A stretch of 11,011 nt of DNA from Cyclobacteriaceae bacterium (GTDB lineage: Bacteria; Bacteroidota; Bacteroidia; Cytophagales; Cyclobacteriaceae), in contig WGED01000747.1 in the NCBI GenBank assembly GCA_015492915.1, positions 1 to 11,011 of the forward strand. The letters are read 5' to 3'. Under the pieces are notes generated by a model. It was not told where the DNA came from. It ran no database searches and worked only from the letters and a program-made list of their open reading frames with translations. Position 1 is the first letter of the stretch, and every line of letters begins with the position of its first letter. This document shows, piece after piece, positions 1-6,519 of the stretch. The position numbers were made by a program, and so were the translations under genes.

Positions 1-33
1 GTTCACGCTCTGACGGTACATTTATATTACTCG

Positions 34-145
34 TCTTCCGACACCCGACACCCGACTTCCCGCTTCGAGCTTCCAGCTTCTTGCTCTTCTCTTCCGTCTT
101 CCGACACTTGACTTCCAGCTCCCCCCTTCCGGCTTCTCCGGTCTT
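34..145. repeat. Degenerate tandem heptad repeat (about 16 units of 7 bp)
   Basis: From 34 the sequence can be cut into consecutive 7-mers with no phase slip: tcttccg, acacccg, acacccg, acttccc, gcttcga, gcttcca, gcttctt, and so on to cggtctt at 139-145. Most units are variants of (t/a/g)cttcc(g/a), which reads CGGAAG(A/T/C) on the minus strand. The constant 7-bp phase over 112 bp marks it as a degraded tandem array and not simple pyrimidine bias. It lies in the gene-free stretch downstream of the deacetylase. Similar short-period low-complexity arrays occur between genes in some bacterial genomes. I see no coding potential in it. Confidence 0.75.
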
Positions 146-204
146 ACCCAGCTGCAGCCCTGATTCTTTCACAGCCCCTGAAAATCACCGTTTTTTCATA
201 AAAA

Positions 205-316
205 TCATATCACCACACTCCTGCTTTGCATTTGCCTGACGAATGCTTCGGCGTACTCATATCCGCCTTCCATACCTCTGAAAATCTCCATTTTTCCCAT
301 GCAACAGGCCTGTGTC
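205..316 (-). pseudogene. Out-of-frame C-terminal segment of the PIG-L deacetylase
   Basis: On the minus strand, the frame offset by one base from the main deacetylase frame encodes MGKMEIFRGMEGG (codons at 300 down to 262), then YEYAEAFVRQMQ, and stops at 205-207. The RGMEGG...YAEAFVRQ pattern is what secreted bacterial PIG-L proteins normally carry at their C-terminus, directly after the segment where the main frame ends. The main frame instead reads a tail ending RYGRRI and stops at 257. The switch point lies between roughly 320 and 275, near a GGGAAAAA run. A one-base insertion (or two-base deletion) accounts for it; repair would give a protein of about 255 residues. A sequencing or assembly error is equally possible. 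Confidence 0.8.
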
Positions 317-973
317 ATATTCCTCCTCAATGTGCTGGCTCACATGCTGATAGCAGGCCCGGTGCTTGACGTCAACAACTTCTGTGATATCCACATAATC
401 GGTAGGATGAAAATTCTGTGTCTGCGCGCCCGTCATCACTTCGAAATAATACAGGGCAAACCGGCGGCCCAGGCTCAGCCAGGCGTCATAAACCAATAAC
501 GAACATATCCTGTGGTCGCGGTGGGTGTCAACAGGCCAGTGGGTCAGCACGATGTCGGGGTCTTCCCTTTCGATGATCGCACGCATCTCATCATATCGCT
601 TTGCGGTAATTTCCGTGGCGCCGTCAATTTGTGTGGCAAACACCGGCCGGGCGCCGATGATCGAGCAGGCCTTCTCTGCCTCTGCCGTACGGATTTTAGC
701 CGCTTCATCATGCGACTTCCCCGGTATGCCTGCCTCACCGCGCGTCAGATAGACGGCTACGACCTCATGGCCGTTTTTTGCATACCGCGCCATCGTGCCG
801 CCGCAACCCGTCTCAGGATCGTCGGGATGAGCGCCCGCCACCATGAGTTTCAGGTGATTTTCCTTTGGGGTTTTGCCCGCAAGGGCTGCCGTGACAGGAG
901 AACCCATCGCGACAAGGCCCGCGGAAAGCGGCGCCGACATGGCGAGCAGTTGTCGTCGGGATAGCTTTTTCAT
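257..973 (-). CDS. PIG-L (LmbE-like) family deacetylase, Tat-exported, frameshifted near its C-terminus
   Basis: Zn-dependent N-acetylglucosamine-type deacetylase fold; the true substrate is unknown. Starting at the ATG at 973, residues 1-32 are a twin-arginine leader (MKKLSRRQLL, then a hydrophobic stretch ending TAALA), so export by the Tat route is likely. The metal and catalytic motif AHPDDPE is at about 48-54 (H49, D51, D52), and THRDH at about 150-154 supplies the third metal ligand. LTRGEAGIPG and QIDGATEI are also typical of this secreted subgroup. A longer in-frame start at 1003 is possible, but it would place ten polar residues before the Tat leader, so I prefer 973. The gene follows the rhamnosidase by 37 bp on the same strand, which suggests one transcript. 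The frame as read gives 238 residues with an atypical tail; the expected tail lies in another frame down to 205. The N-terminal catalytic motifs are intact, so activity is uncertain, not excluded. Confidence 0.88.
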   Translation of the reverse strand: MKKLSRRQLLAMSAPLSAGLVAMGSPVTAALAGKTPKENHLKLMVAGAHPDDPETGCGGTMARYAKNGHEVVAVYLTRGEAGIPGKSHDEAAKIRTAEAEKACSIIGARPVFATQIDGATEITAKRYDEMRAIIEREDPDIVLTHWPVDTHRDHRICSLLVYDAWLSLGRRFALYYFEVMTGAQTQNFHPTDYVDITEVVDVKHRACYQHVSQHIEEEYDTGLLHGKNGDFQRYGRRI

Positions 974-1010
974 GAGTGTTTTGTTTATGTGGGGTTGAAT
1001 CAAAAAATCA

Positions 1011-3752
1011 TCATTTTTTCATGGCGCTTTCAAAAGAATATTTCCCCGAGCCGACACGCACCGTCACCACACCTCCGGAAGATTCAACCACTTCAATTCC
1101 GCTCTTTTTCAGGGGTAAGCCATTTTCTTTCAGTTCTTTTGCCAGCAGGGTCACCAGTGCGGTCGTATTGGCAGGCACCTCGATATCCATGAAAAAACGG
1201 CCATTTTCATTGCGCCAGTGCACGCCGATGGTGCCATAGGGCGATTCGAAATCCACCCTGCACCAATCAAATTTGTCTGTCAGCTTCGGCGCTATGACAA
1301 ACTCCCTGAAGCCCGCCTTCACAGGCCGGATGCCGGCAATACTTCTGTAAAACCAGTTGCTCACATCGCCGAAAGCGATATGGTTGAACGAACCCACTGC
1401 CTGCGATTCCCTGCCGTCCCAAAATTCCCAAAGCGTGGTGGCGCCCTGTTTTATCCAATATTTCCATGAAGGCAGGGTCTCGTTGGTGACCACCTGCAGT
1501 GCCAGCTCCGCATGCCCGTTGTCCGACAGCGCATTCAGCAGGAACTTTGCCCCCAATATGCCCGTATCGATGTGGTTATCCGTTTTTCGCACCAGCTCCA
1601 CCAGTTGACGCACGACCTTCTTTCGCTCCTTTTCTTCCACCAGACCGAAATACAAGGCGCAACTCTGTGCCGTCTGTGAGCCCTTGCCGTACAGACCTGT
1701 TTTTCTGTCGTAAAACTTTTCGTTGAATGCCTTCCTGATTTTTAATGCCATCTCTTCGTAATGTCTGCTTTCTTCCGTACGCCCGGTCATCGCCGCCGCT
1801 TTCGACAATATTTTTGCAAACTGATAAAAATAAGCCGTCGATGTGATGACGACGGGCGCCTTCGTTTTGTACGCCGCCCAGTCTCCCAGCCCGGTGGGCA
1901 GCAGGTAATCTTTTGACAGACTTTCAAAATGGGAAAAGAGTTTTTTCATGCCTTCGTAGTGCTCCGCCAGAATAGCCGTGTCGCCGTCATACTGATACAT
2001 ATTCCACGGGATGATGAAATACGCGCCGATCCATGCGGGCCCGTTGCCCCACTGATAGCCCCACTGGGATGTGGGGATGATCGCTGCCAGGTTGCCGTCG
2101 GGGCGCTGCTCGTCGGCAAAGTCCTGAAGGAATTTGGCATAGGCCGAATGCGCATGAAAATTCCACAATCCGGCCTCCGAAGCCAGTTGCGCATCACCCG
2201 TCCAACCGTTCTTTTCCCTGTGCGGGCAATCAGTTGGGTAGCCTATGAAATTGGAACGATACGACCACAGGGTGTTGTGCTGAATTTTATTGATGACAGG
2301 GTCTGAGCATGAAAAATCGCCCCTTTTTTCAAAGCCCGTGCTGACGGCCAGGGCTGTGATATCATCCTTTTTCAGTTCGCCGGGATAACCCGAAACTTCC
2401 ACATAGCGAAAGCCGTGATAGGTGAATTTCGTTTCAAAAACCTCCTCTTCACCGCCTTTCAGGATATACCGGTCGATCTGTACGAAACCGTTGGTGTACA
2501 CCCCGATGTTGCTTTGGTCCACCGTGTCGCCTGATGCTATTTCAGCATATTTCAATACAATTTCGTCGCCCGCCTTGCCCTCGGCCTTGATCCTCACAAC
2601 ACCTGCCATATTCTGCCCGAAATCTATGAGAAAACGGCCGTTTTCCGTTTTCCTGATCTCCCGGGGCTTCAGCTCCTCAAAAGCCCTCACAGGCTCAATA
2701 GTCTGCGCGTGCAGCGCACCACCGGGAGAAGACACCGTAAAGACATCCTCCCACGATGTATCATCAAAAGCGGCTGACGTCCACCCTTCCTGTTCAAGCC
2801 GCGCATCCCACACCGTGCCCTGCCGGATGCTGTTGAACACCAGCGGCGAAGGAGCGGTTTTCCAGCTACCGTCACTCACAATCGTTTGCGATGTGCCATC
2901 TTCGAAAGTCACTTCGAGCTGTGCCAACGCCCGCGGCTTGCCCCGCCACGGCGCATGGTCGAAGCCCCACACGGCATTGGTGAACATATTGTACCAGCCG
3001 TTGCCTACCATGAGCCCAATGGCATTTTGGGGCTTTAAAATCGTCGAAATGTCATAGACGCTGTAGAGCACCCTTCTGTCATAGCGCGTAAAGGCCGGGT
3101 CGAGATAGCGTGTGTCAAGCCTGCGGCCGTTGATATATGCCTCGTAATAACCGATCCCCGTGACGAAAAGCCTGGCGGATTTGACCTTCTTCTCCAGCTT
3201 AAACGCTTTTCTGAACAACGGCGCCCGGTCATCCCACGGCGACACCTCCACTTTACCTTCATTTCTCCTTTTCAAAAATTCATTCCAATTCCATACGCTC
3301 GGCGCGGCGATCCATTCCGCCTGCCAGTCGTCCTGTTGCAATAGCGCCGCTTCAAAGCCGGCAGGGTGCGACCATGGACCGAATGCCGCGTAATTCGTCT
3401 TTACCCGCACTTTCCAGAAATACCGCTGCCGCGATTGCAAAGGTGGGCCGCCGTAGGGCACCCCCACGGAGCGCGGTGATGCCACTACGCCCGAATTCCA
3501 AATATCCGCCTTCTCTTCCGAAAGCAACCCGGGCGACGTGGCCACGAGCACCTGATATGCCGTCTGGTACACATTACGCCCGCTTTCGGCATTGATCTCC
3601 CAACTGAAAACCGGCGTTTGTTTATTAATCACGACCGTGCCCACCTGATAGTTGCATCGCAAACCCACAGCAACAGGCCCTGCTGGTTGGGCGATCAGGC
3701 AAGGAGGGAAAACTAAAACTACGATGAGACTGAATAATGATATGATACGCAT
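1011..3752 (-). CDS. Secreted GH78 alpha-L-rhamnosidase
   Basis: Inverting exo-glycosidase that releases terminal alpha-L-rhamnose from glycosides or pectic polysaccharides. From the ATG at 3752 the protein has 913 residues, a usual GH78 length. Domains in order: Sec signal peptide (about 1-21, MRIISLFSLIVV then a cleavage region near LIAQ); an N-terminal Fn3-like domain (about 25-135); the GH78 N-terminal beta domain (about 145-340, with YYEAYINGRRL and DPAFTRYDRR); a second beta domain (about 365-465, LIDFGQNMAGVV); the (alpha/alpha)6 catalytic domain (about 480-805); and a C-terminal beta domain. The motif DCPHREKNGWTGDAQ starts at D508. By spacing, D508, E513, D520 and E776 (in TLWEFWDG) match the D567/E572/D579/E841 set of Bacillus RhaB. 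An in-frame TTG at 3761 exists, but the ATG at 3752 starts directly before the signal peptide. First gene of a probable two-gene transcript with the deacetylase. No adjacent SusC/SusD or rhamnose catabolic gene is visible. Confidence 0.95.
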   Translation of the reverse strand: MRIISLFSLIVVLVFPPCLIAQPAGPVAVGLRCNYQVGTVVINKQTPVFSWEINAESGRNVYQTAYQVLVATSPGLLSEEKADIWNSGVVASPRSVGVPYGGPPLQSRQRYFWKVRVKTNYAAFGPWSHPAGFEAALLQQDDWQAEWIAAPSVWNWNEFLKRRNEGKVEVSPWDDRAPLFRKAFKLEKKVKSARLFVTGIGYYEAYINGRRLDTRYLDPAFTRYDRRVLYSVYDISTILKPQNAIGLMVGNGWYNMFTNAVWGFDHAPWRGKPRALAQLEVTFEDGTSQTIVSDGSWKTAPSPLVFNSIRQGTVWDARLEQEGWTSAAFDDTSWEDVFTVSSPGGALHAQTIEPVRAFEELKPREIRKTENGRFLIDFGQNMAGVVRIKAEGKAGDEIVLKYAEIASGDTVDQSNIGVYTNGFVQIDRYILKGGEEEVFETKFTYHGFRYVEVSGYPGELKKDDITALAVSTGFEKRGDFSCSDPVINKIQHNTLWSYRSNFIGYPTDCPHREKNGWTGDAQLASEAGLWNFHAHSAYAKFLQDFADEQRPDGNLAAIIPTSQWGYQWGNGPAWIGAYFIIPWNMYQYDGDTAILAEHYEGMKKLFSHFESLSKDYLLPTGLGDWAAYKTKAPVVITSTAYFYQFAKILSKAAAMTGRTEESRHYEEMALKIRKAFNEKFYDRKTGLYGKGSQTAQSCALYFGLVEEKERKKVVRQLVELVRKTDNHIDTGILGAKFLLNALSDNGHAELALQVVTNETLPSWKYWIKQGATTLWEFWDGRESQAVGSFNHIAFGDVSNWFYRSIAGIRPVKAGFREFVIAPKLTDKFDWCRVDFESPYGTIGVHWRNENGRFFMDIEVPANTTALVTLLAKELKENGLPLKKSGIEVVESSGGVVTVRVGSGKYSFESAMKK

Positions 3753-3849
3753 GACTGTCAACTTTAAGGATACCGGGTCTATGGAAAATCCTTTCCCTTA
3801 AATTGACAAAAAATCATCAAAATATCATAATAAAGTACAATTTTCATGA
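3753..3849. other. AT-rich leader region of the rhamnosidase gene
   Basis: About 100 AT-rich bases lie between the rhamnosidase start and the inserted element, and presumably hold its promoter. I find no good TAnnTTTG match; the nearest is TATTTTG on the minus strand at about 3821-3827, one base short. A small inverted repeat (ggaaa/tttcc, 3783-3796) is present. No Shine-Dalgarno sequence is seen before the ATG. No protein-coding potential. Confidence 0.35.
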
Positions 3850-3903
3850 ATAAACCCAAAATTCTCAATAGGATTTCGTTATGAGAGGTTAATGTACAAC
3901 TTG

Positions 3904-3919
3904 TCCCGCCAGGGCGGGA
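3904..3919. repeat. GC-rich 7-bp hairpin inside the MITE-like element
   Basis: tcccgcc (3904-3910) and ggcggga (3913-3919) are perfect inverted repeats with a 2-base spacer; a real hairpin would open the inner pair. It stands out as very GC-rich within AT-rich surroundings. No T-run follows on either strand, so it is not a typical intrinsic terminator. Confidence 0.6.
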
Positions 3920-3921
3920 AG

Positions 3922-3998
3922 AAAATCAGCACGTTTGATGAGGAGGCATAATGCACTTTTATGGTGACGAATCAAACGTGAACGAAGTGCCTGATTTT
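3922..3998. repeat. Nested, partly mutually exclusive inverted repeats inside the MITE-like element
   Basis: aaaatcag (3922-3929) pairs with ctgatttt (3991-3998), and directly inside it cacgtttgat (3930-3939) pairs with atcaaacgtg (3971-3980), giving an 18-base left arm against two right-arm blocks separated by a 10-base bulge. An alternative pairing, gcactt (3953-3958) with aagtgc (3985-3990), crosses the inner pair, so the two folds compete. This is seen directly in the sequence; any role in RNA folding is inference. Confidence 0.65.
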
Positions 3999-4010
3999 GA
4001 CGTAGTTTAA
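3951..4010 (+). CDS. Possible 19-residue ORF inside the MITE-like element
   Basis: ATG at 3951 opens a 19-codon frame (MHFYGDESNVNEVPDFDVV) ending with TAA at 4008-4010, 17 bp before the right terminal repeat. A perfect AGGAGG (3941-3946) sits 4 bases upstream, unusual here because none of the larger genes shows one. The peptide has no recognised family. It may be a real small peptide, the last codons of a transposase kept when an autonomous parent lost its centre, or chance; the terminal position next to the repeat favours a transposase remnant (inference). Confidence 0.3.
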   Translation: MHFYGDESNVNEVPDFDVV

Positions 4011-4059
4011 GCTCGGAATAGAAAGGTTATTGAGAATTTTGGGATAAAATATGAGGCGG

Positions 4060-6333
4060 CTACTCATGATGATTTTGCGCTTTGTAAAGGACAAAGTCAC
4101 GCTGGGCTTTCAGTACATTCACGACGTAGAGGCACAGGTTTTTTGATTCGTTCAAAATTTCAAGATAAAGCATACTGCTTTTTGTACTTAGCCCTTCTTT
4201 TTTGAGGGACTTGATCAATCTTTTTCTAAGCTTTTGAATGTCATTGAGGATTGCATGCTGTAATTCTATCACCTTGTCAGTGTCCTGATAAGCATTTTGT
4301 GAAATAATTTCGATTATCTCTTTTAACAGCACCGAAATTTTTTCTTTTATTTCACTGTAGCCGTTTGCCTGCTCCTCGGCCAGTGGCGGATGGTTATTGT
4401 CGATGTGCACATAAACCGGCTCGATGAGGAAACGCAGACTGTGAGCTGTTTCACGGAGATAATCGATCACCTGCACATAATAATGCCCGCTGTCTATGTC
4501 TTCTTCCCTGAGTCGTTTGATGATGATGTGAATATTGCTTTTTATCTCTTTGATCTCCGCATTGAAAGCATCGATCTTCTTTCTGGTTTTTCGTGCATTT
4601 TTAAGGTCTTCATTCAACAGGCTCTGTGCTATTCTGTCGTAGAGTGTTATTGTTTTTTGAAGATAATCCACCAAAGTTGTGGAACAATATTCAAAAATAT
4701 TTTCAATGTTGATCGGTGAGGTTTCGGAAGCCAGTCCTTCCTTTTTCCGGTTCTCTTCCTCTCTTTTCTTATGGATTACTTTGGTTCTGTAAAAGAAAAA
4801 TCCGGCTCCTAAAATAAGGACAAATATAGCGACCATCCCCCCGTAATAAATAACGTATGCCATCACGAATGCAACCGTAAAAGCCATAATGGCCGTGAAA
4901 AACCATCCCGTTATCACTGTCACAACACCACTGATGCGATATACGGCACTTTCGCGCCCCCAGGCTCTGTCGGCCAGAGAAGTACCCATAGCCACCATGA
5001 AGGTGACATAAGTGGTTGATAATGGCAGTTTCATTGATGTGGCGATGGAAATGAGGATACTGGCTACCATCAGATTGACTGAAGCCCTTATAAGGTCAAA
5101 GGATACCCCTTTTTCCTGTTTCATCCTGTCATAACTGTCCCGTTCAAATCTGGAATTGATCCATTTTCTCACCTTGCCTGGCAAAATGGCCTTAATCACA
5201 TTGCCTACCGCAATAAACCTCCTGACGATAACACGGGCAATATAAAATGATTCAAAGCGTTCGCTCCCTTCATCCTGACGGCTCAGATCGATCGTAGTGG
5301 CAGCCACTGATTTTGCCTTCCTCGAAAACCACAAGGTGATGACCATAATAAATCCTGCGAGCACTAAAAACAAGGGAGGGGTCTGGACTTTGCCTGCGAG
5401 CACCTCCATTGAAAAACTGCCCGCCTCAACGCCTGAAGCAATAAAAGCTTTATAAGATTCATAACCCGCCAAAGGCACTCCGATAAAGTTTACCAGGTCG
5501 TTACCTGCGAAAGCCATGGCCAGTGCAAAGGTGCCCACCAACACTATGAATTTCAGGATGTTTATCCGGAAAAGCCAATGCATGACCATCAGGATGATGG
5601 TCCATCCGACAAAGCTGTATATGATGATGATAAATGTGCTCTGCTTCACCCAATCGCTCACCGTCAGTCCGTTTTCAAGTTCATACCCCGCGAAAGCGGA
5701 ACCTTTCAGCCCTTTGAGCAAAATAAAATAAGTGATGGCCGTGATAGCAATGCCACCCCAGATGGTGCCGAAAAGTTTGAAGGATTTATGATAATTGAAT
5801 GAGAATATGATCCGCGAGATGTATTGCACAATGGCACCGACCGAAAAAGCGATGATGATGGACAAAAGGATACCCGAAATAATGGCCAGGGCGCTCGATG
5901 AGTTGATGTAGGTGGCGAGGGTAGTATCCCCGTCAGTCCCTGCCATCTTGATGAACGCCACCGCCACAGCGGCACCAAGGAGTTCGAATACGATGGAAAC
6001 TGTCGTAGATGTAGGTAGTGCGTAGGTATTAAAAAGGTCGAGCAGTAATATGTCGGTGATCATCACGGCAAGAAAAAGCACCATGATCTCACTGAAATAA
6101 TACTGTTCGGGGTGGAAGATGCCCTTTCTGGCCACTTCCATCATACCACTTGAAAAAACAGCCCCGATGAGCACGCCCAATGCGGCGACTGTCAGGATCA
6201 CCTTAAAAGGGGCAGCCTTGGAGCCGATGGATGAGTTGAGGAAATTGACCGCGTCATTGCTTACACCTACCACCAGGTCCGTGATGGCAAGAACAAACAA
6301 AATGACCACAAAGATCAAAAAGTATGTTTCCAT
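4060..6333 (-). CDS. PiT-family inorganic phosphate transporter with a C-terminal PhoU-like domain
   Basis: Low-affinity phosphate:cation symporter of the PHO4/PiT family in the inner membrane. From the ATG at 6333 it has 757 residues. The two inverted PiT signature repeats are visible: GVSNDAVNFLNSSIGSKAAP (about 23-42) and AGNDLVNFIGVP (about 276-287). LPTSTTVSI (107-115) and LPLSTTYVTF (436-445) form the paired second signature. About a dozen hydrophobic helices lie between residues 1 and 515, split by a polar cytosolic loop at about 337-412. Residues about 540-757 form a soluble, charged helical domain resembling PhoU, a fusion common in Bacteroidota transporters and longer than classical PitA (about 500 residues). 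An in-frame TTG at 6354 would lie over the predicted -7 promoter box, so the ATG is favoured. Monocistronic by context: divergent from the oxidoreductase, with a MITE-like insertion behind its stop. Confidence 0.92.
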   Translation of the reverse strand: METYFLIFVVILFVLAITDLVVGVSNDAVNFLNSSIGSKAAPFKVILTVAALGVLIGAVFSSGMMEVARKGIFHPEQYYFSEIMVLFLAVMITDILLLDLFNTYALPTSTTVSIVFELLGAAVAVAFIKMAGTDGDTTLATYINSSSALAIISGILLSIIIAFSVGAIVQYISRIIFSFNYHKSFKLFGTIWGGIAITAITYFILLKGLKGSAFAGYELENGLTVSDWVKQSTFIIIIYSFVGWTIILMVMHWLFRINILKFIVLVGTFALAMAFAGNDLVNFIGVPLAGYESYKAFIASGVEAGSFSMEVLAGKVQTPPLFLVLAGFIMVITLWFSRKAKSVAATTIDLSRQDEGSERFESFYIARVIVRRFIAVGNVIKAILPGKVRKWINSRFERDSYDRMKQEKGVSFDLIRASVNLMVASILISIATSMKLPLSTTYVTFMVAMGTSLADRAWGRESAVYRISGVVTVITGWFFTAIMAFTVAFVMAYVIYYGGMVAIFVLILGAGFFFYRTKVIHKKREEENRKKEGLASETSPINIENIFEYCSTTLVDYLQKTITLYDRIAQSLLNEDLKNARKTRKKIDAFNAEIKEIKSNIHIIIKRLREEDIDSGHYYVQVIDYLRETAHSLRFLIEPVYVHIDNNHPPLAEEQANGYSEIKEKISVLLKEIIEIISQNAYQDTDKVIELQHAILNDIQKLRKRLIKSLKKEGLSTKSSMLYLEILNESKNLCLYVVNVLKAQRDFVLYKAQNHHE

Positions 6334-6351
6334 AGTATTATCTGTTTGCCA

Positions 6352-6381
6352 CAAAAGTAGGCAGCAAGGATATACAACAAG
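6352..6381 (-). promoter_or_regulatory. Bacteroidota-type promoter for the phosphate transporter
   Basis: On the minus strand TACTTTTG (6352-6359) fits the -7 consensus TAnnTTTG exactly. TTG at 6378-6380 lies 18 bases upstream, close to the usual spacing for the -33 box. Transcription would start about 10-15 bases before the ATG at 6333, giving a very short leader. This is a consensus match only. Confidence 0.5.
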
Positions 6382-6402
6382 ATAACATTGTGTGAAATAA
6401 TT

Positions 6403-6414
6403 GTTAAATTTAAC
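6403..6414. promoter_or_regulatory. 12-bp perfect palindrome in the divergent intergenic region
   Basis: gttaaatttaac is fully self-complementary and lies about 22 bp upstream of the -33 box of the phosphate transporter, within the 186-bp gap between divergent genes. It could be an operator for a dimeric regulator, but AT-rich palindromes of this size also occur by chance and there is no second copy here. Confidence 0.25.
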
Positions 6415-6449
6415 GAAGGGTGAACATCACGACCCATCGGCTGTCGCTT

Positions 6450-6488
6450 TAAAAAACGCCCCCAATGGGGAAACACCTTGGTTTTTTA
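6450..6488 (+). other. Nested stem-loop in the leader of the FAD oxidoreductase gene
   Basis: taaaaaac (6450-6457) is complementary to gtttttta (6481-6488) and encloses a cccc-aat-gggg hairpin (6460-6470). It sits about 30 bases upstream of the ATG at 6520. It might affect the leader RNA or end transcription, but the outer stem is only A-U rich. I see no -7/-33 promoter match for this gene in the gap. Confidence 0.3.
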
Positions 6489-6519
6489 TGATAAAGAAAC
6501 GCCTTTCAGGCAATATATA

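Larger units (their letters stand above)
3855..4043. mobile_element. MITE-like non-autonomous insertion with 16-bp terminal inverted repeats and 5-bp target duplication
   Basis: The left end, cccaaaattctcaata (3855-3870), and the right end, tattgagaattttggg (4028-4043), are perfect reverse complements. The pentamer ataaa directly abuts both ends (3850-3854 and 4044-4048), as expected for a target site duplication. The 189-bp interior encodes no transposase and is rich in nested inverted repeats, so the element would have to be mobilised in trans. It separates the phosphate transporter (stop at 4060) from the rhamnosidase (start at 3752); without it and one copy of the pentamer the gap would be about 113 bp. 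The parent insertion sequence family cannot be named from this window. Confidence 0.75.

Noticed and set aside
1..21. ATG at 21 on the minus strand opening a frame that runs off the left edge
   Set aside because: Only seven codons are visible and there is no ribosome-binding site; it cannot be distinguished from chance.
34..145. CRISPR array
   Set aside because: The period is 7 bp with no spacer structure; repeat units are far too short and degenerate.
146..204. Possible terminator after the deacetylase (gctgcagc palindrome and T-runs)
   Set aside because: The palindrome and the T-runs are in the wrong order and distance for a minus-strand intrinsic terminator.
512..964. Plus-strand 150-residue ORF opposite the deacetylase
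   Set aside because: It is antisense to a gene with clear catalytic motifs, has no family resemblance, and its arginine/cysteine-rich composition is that of a shadow frame.
2422..3057. Plus-strand 211-residue ORF inside the rhamnosidase
   Set aside because: Antisense to conserved GH78 domains; low-complexity serine/proline-rich translation with no recognisable domain.
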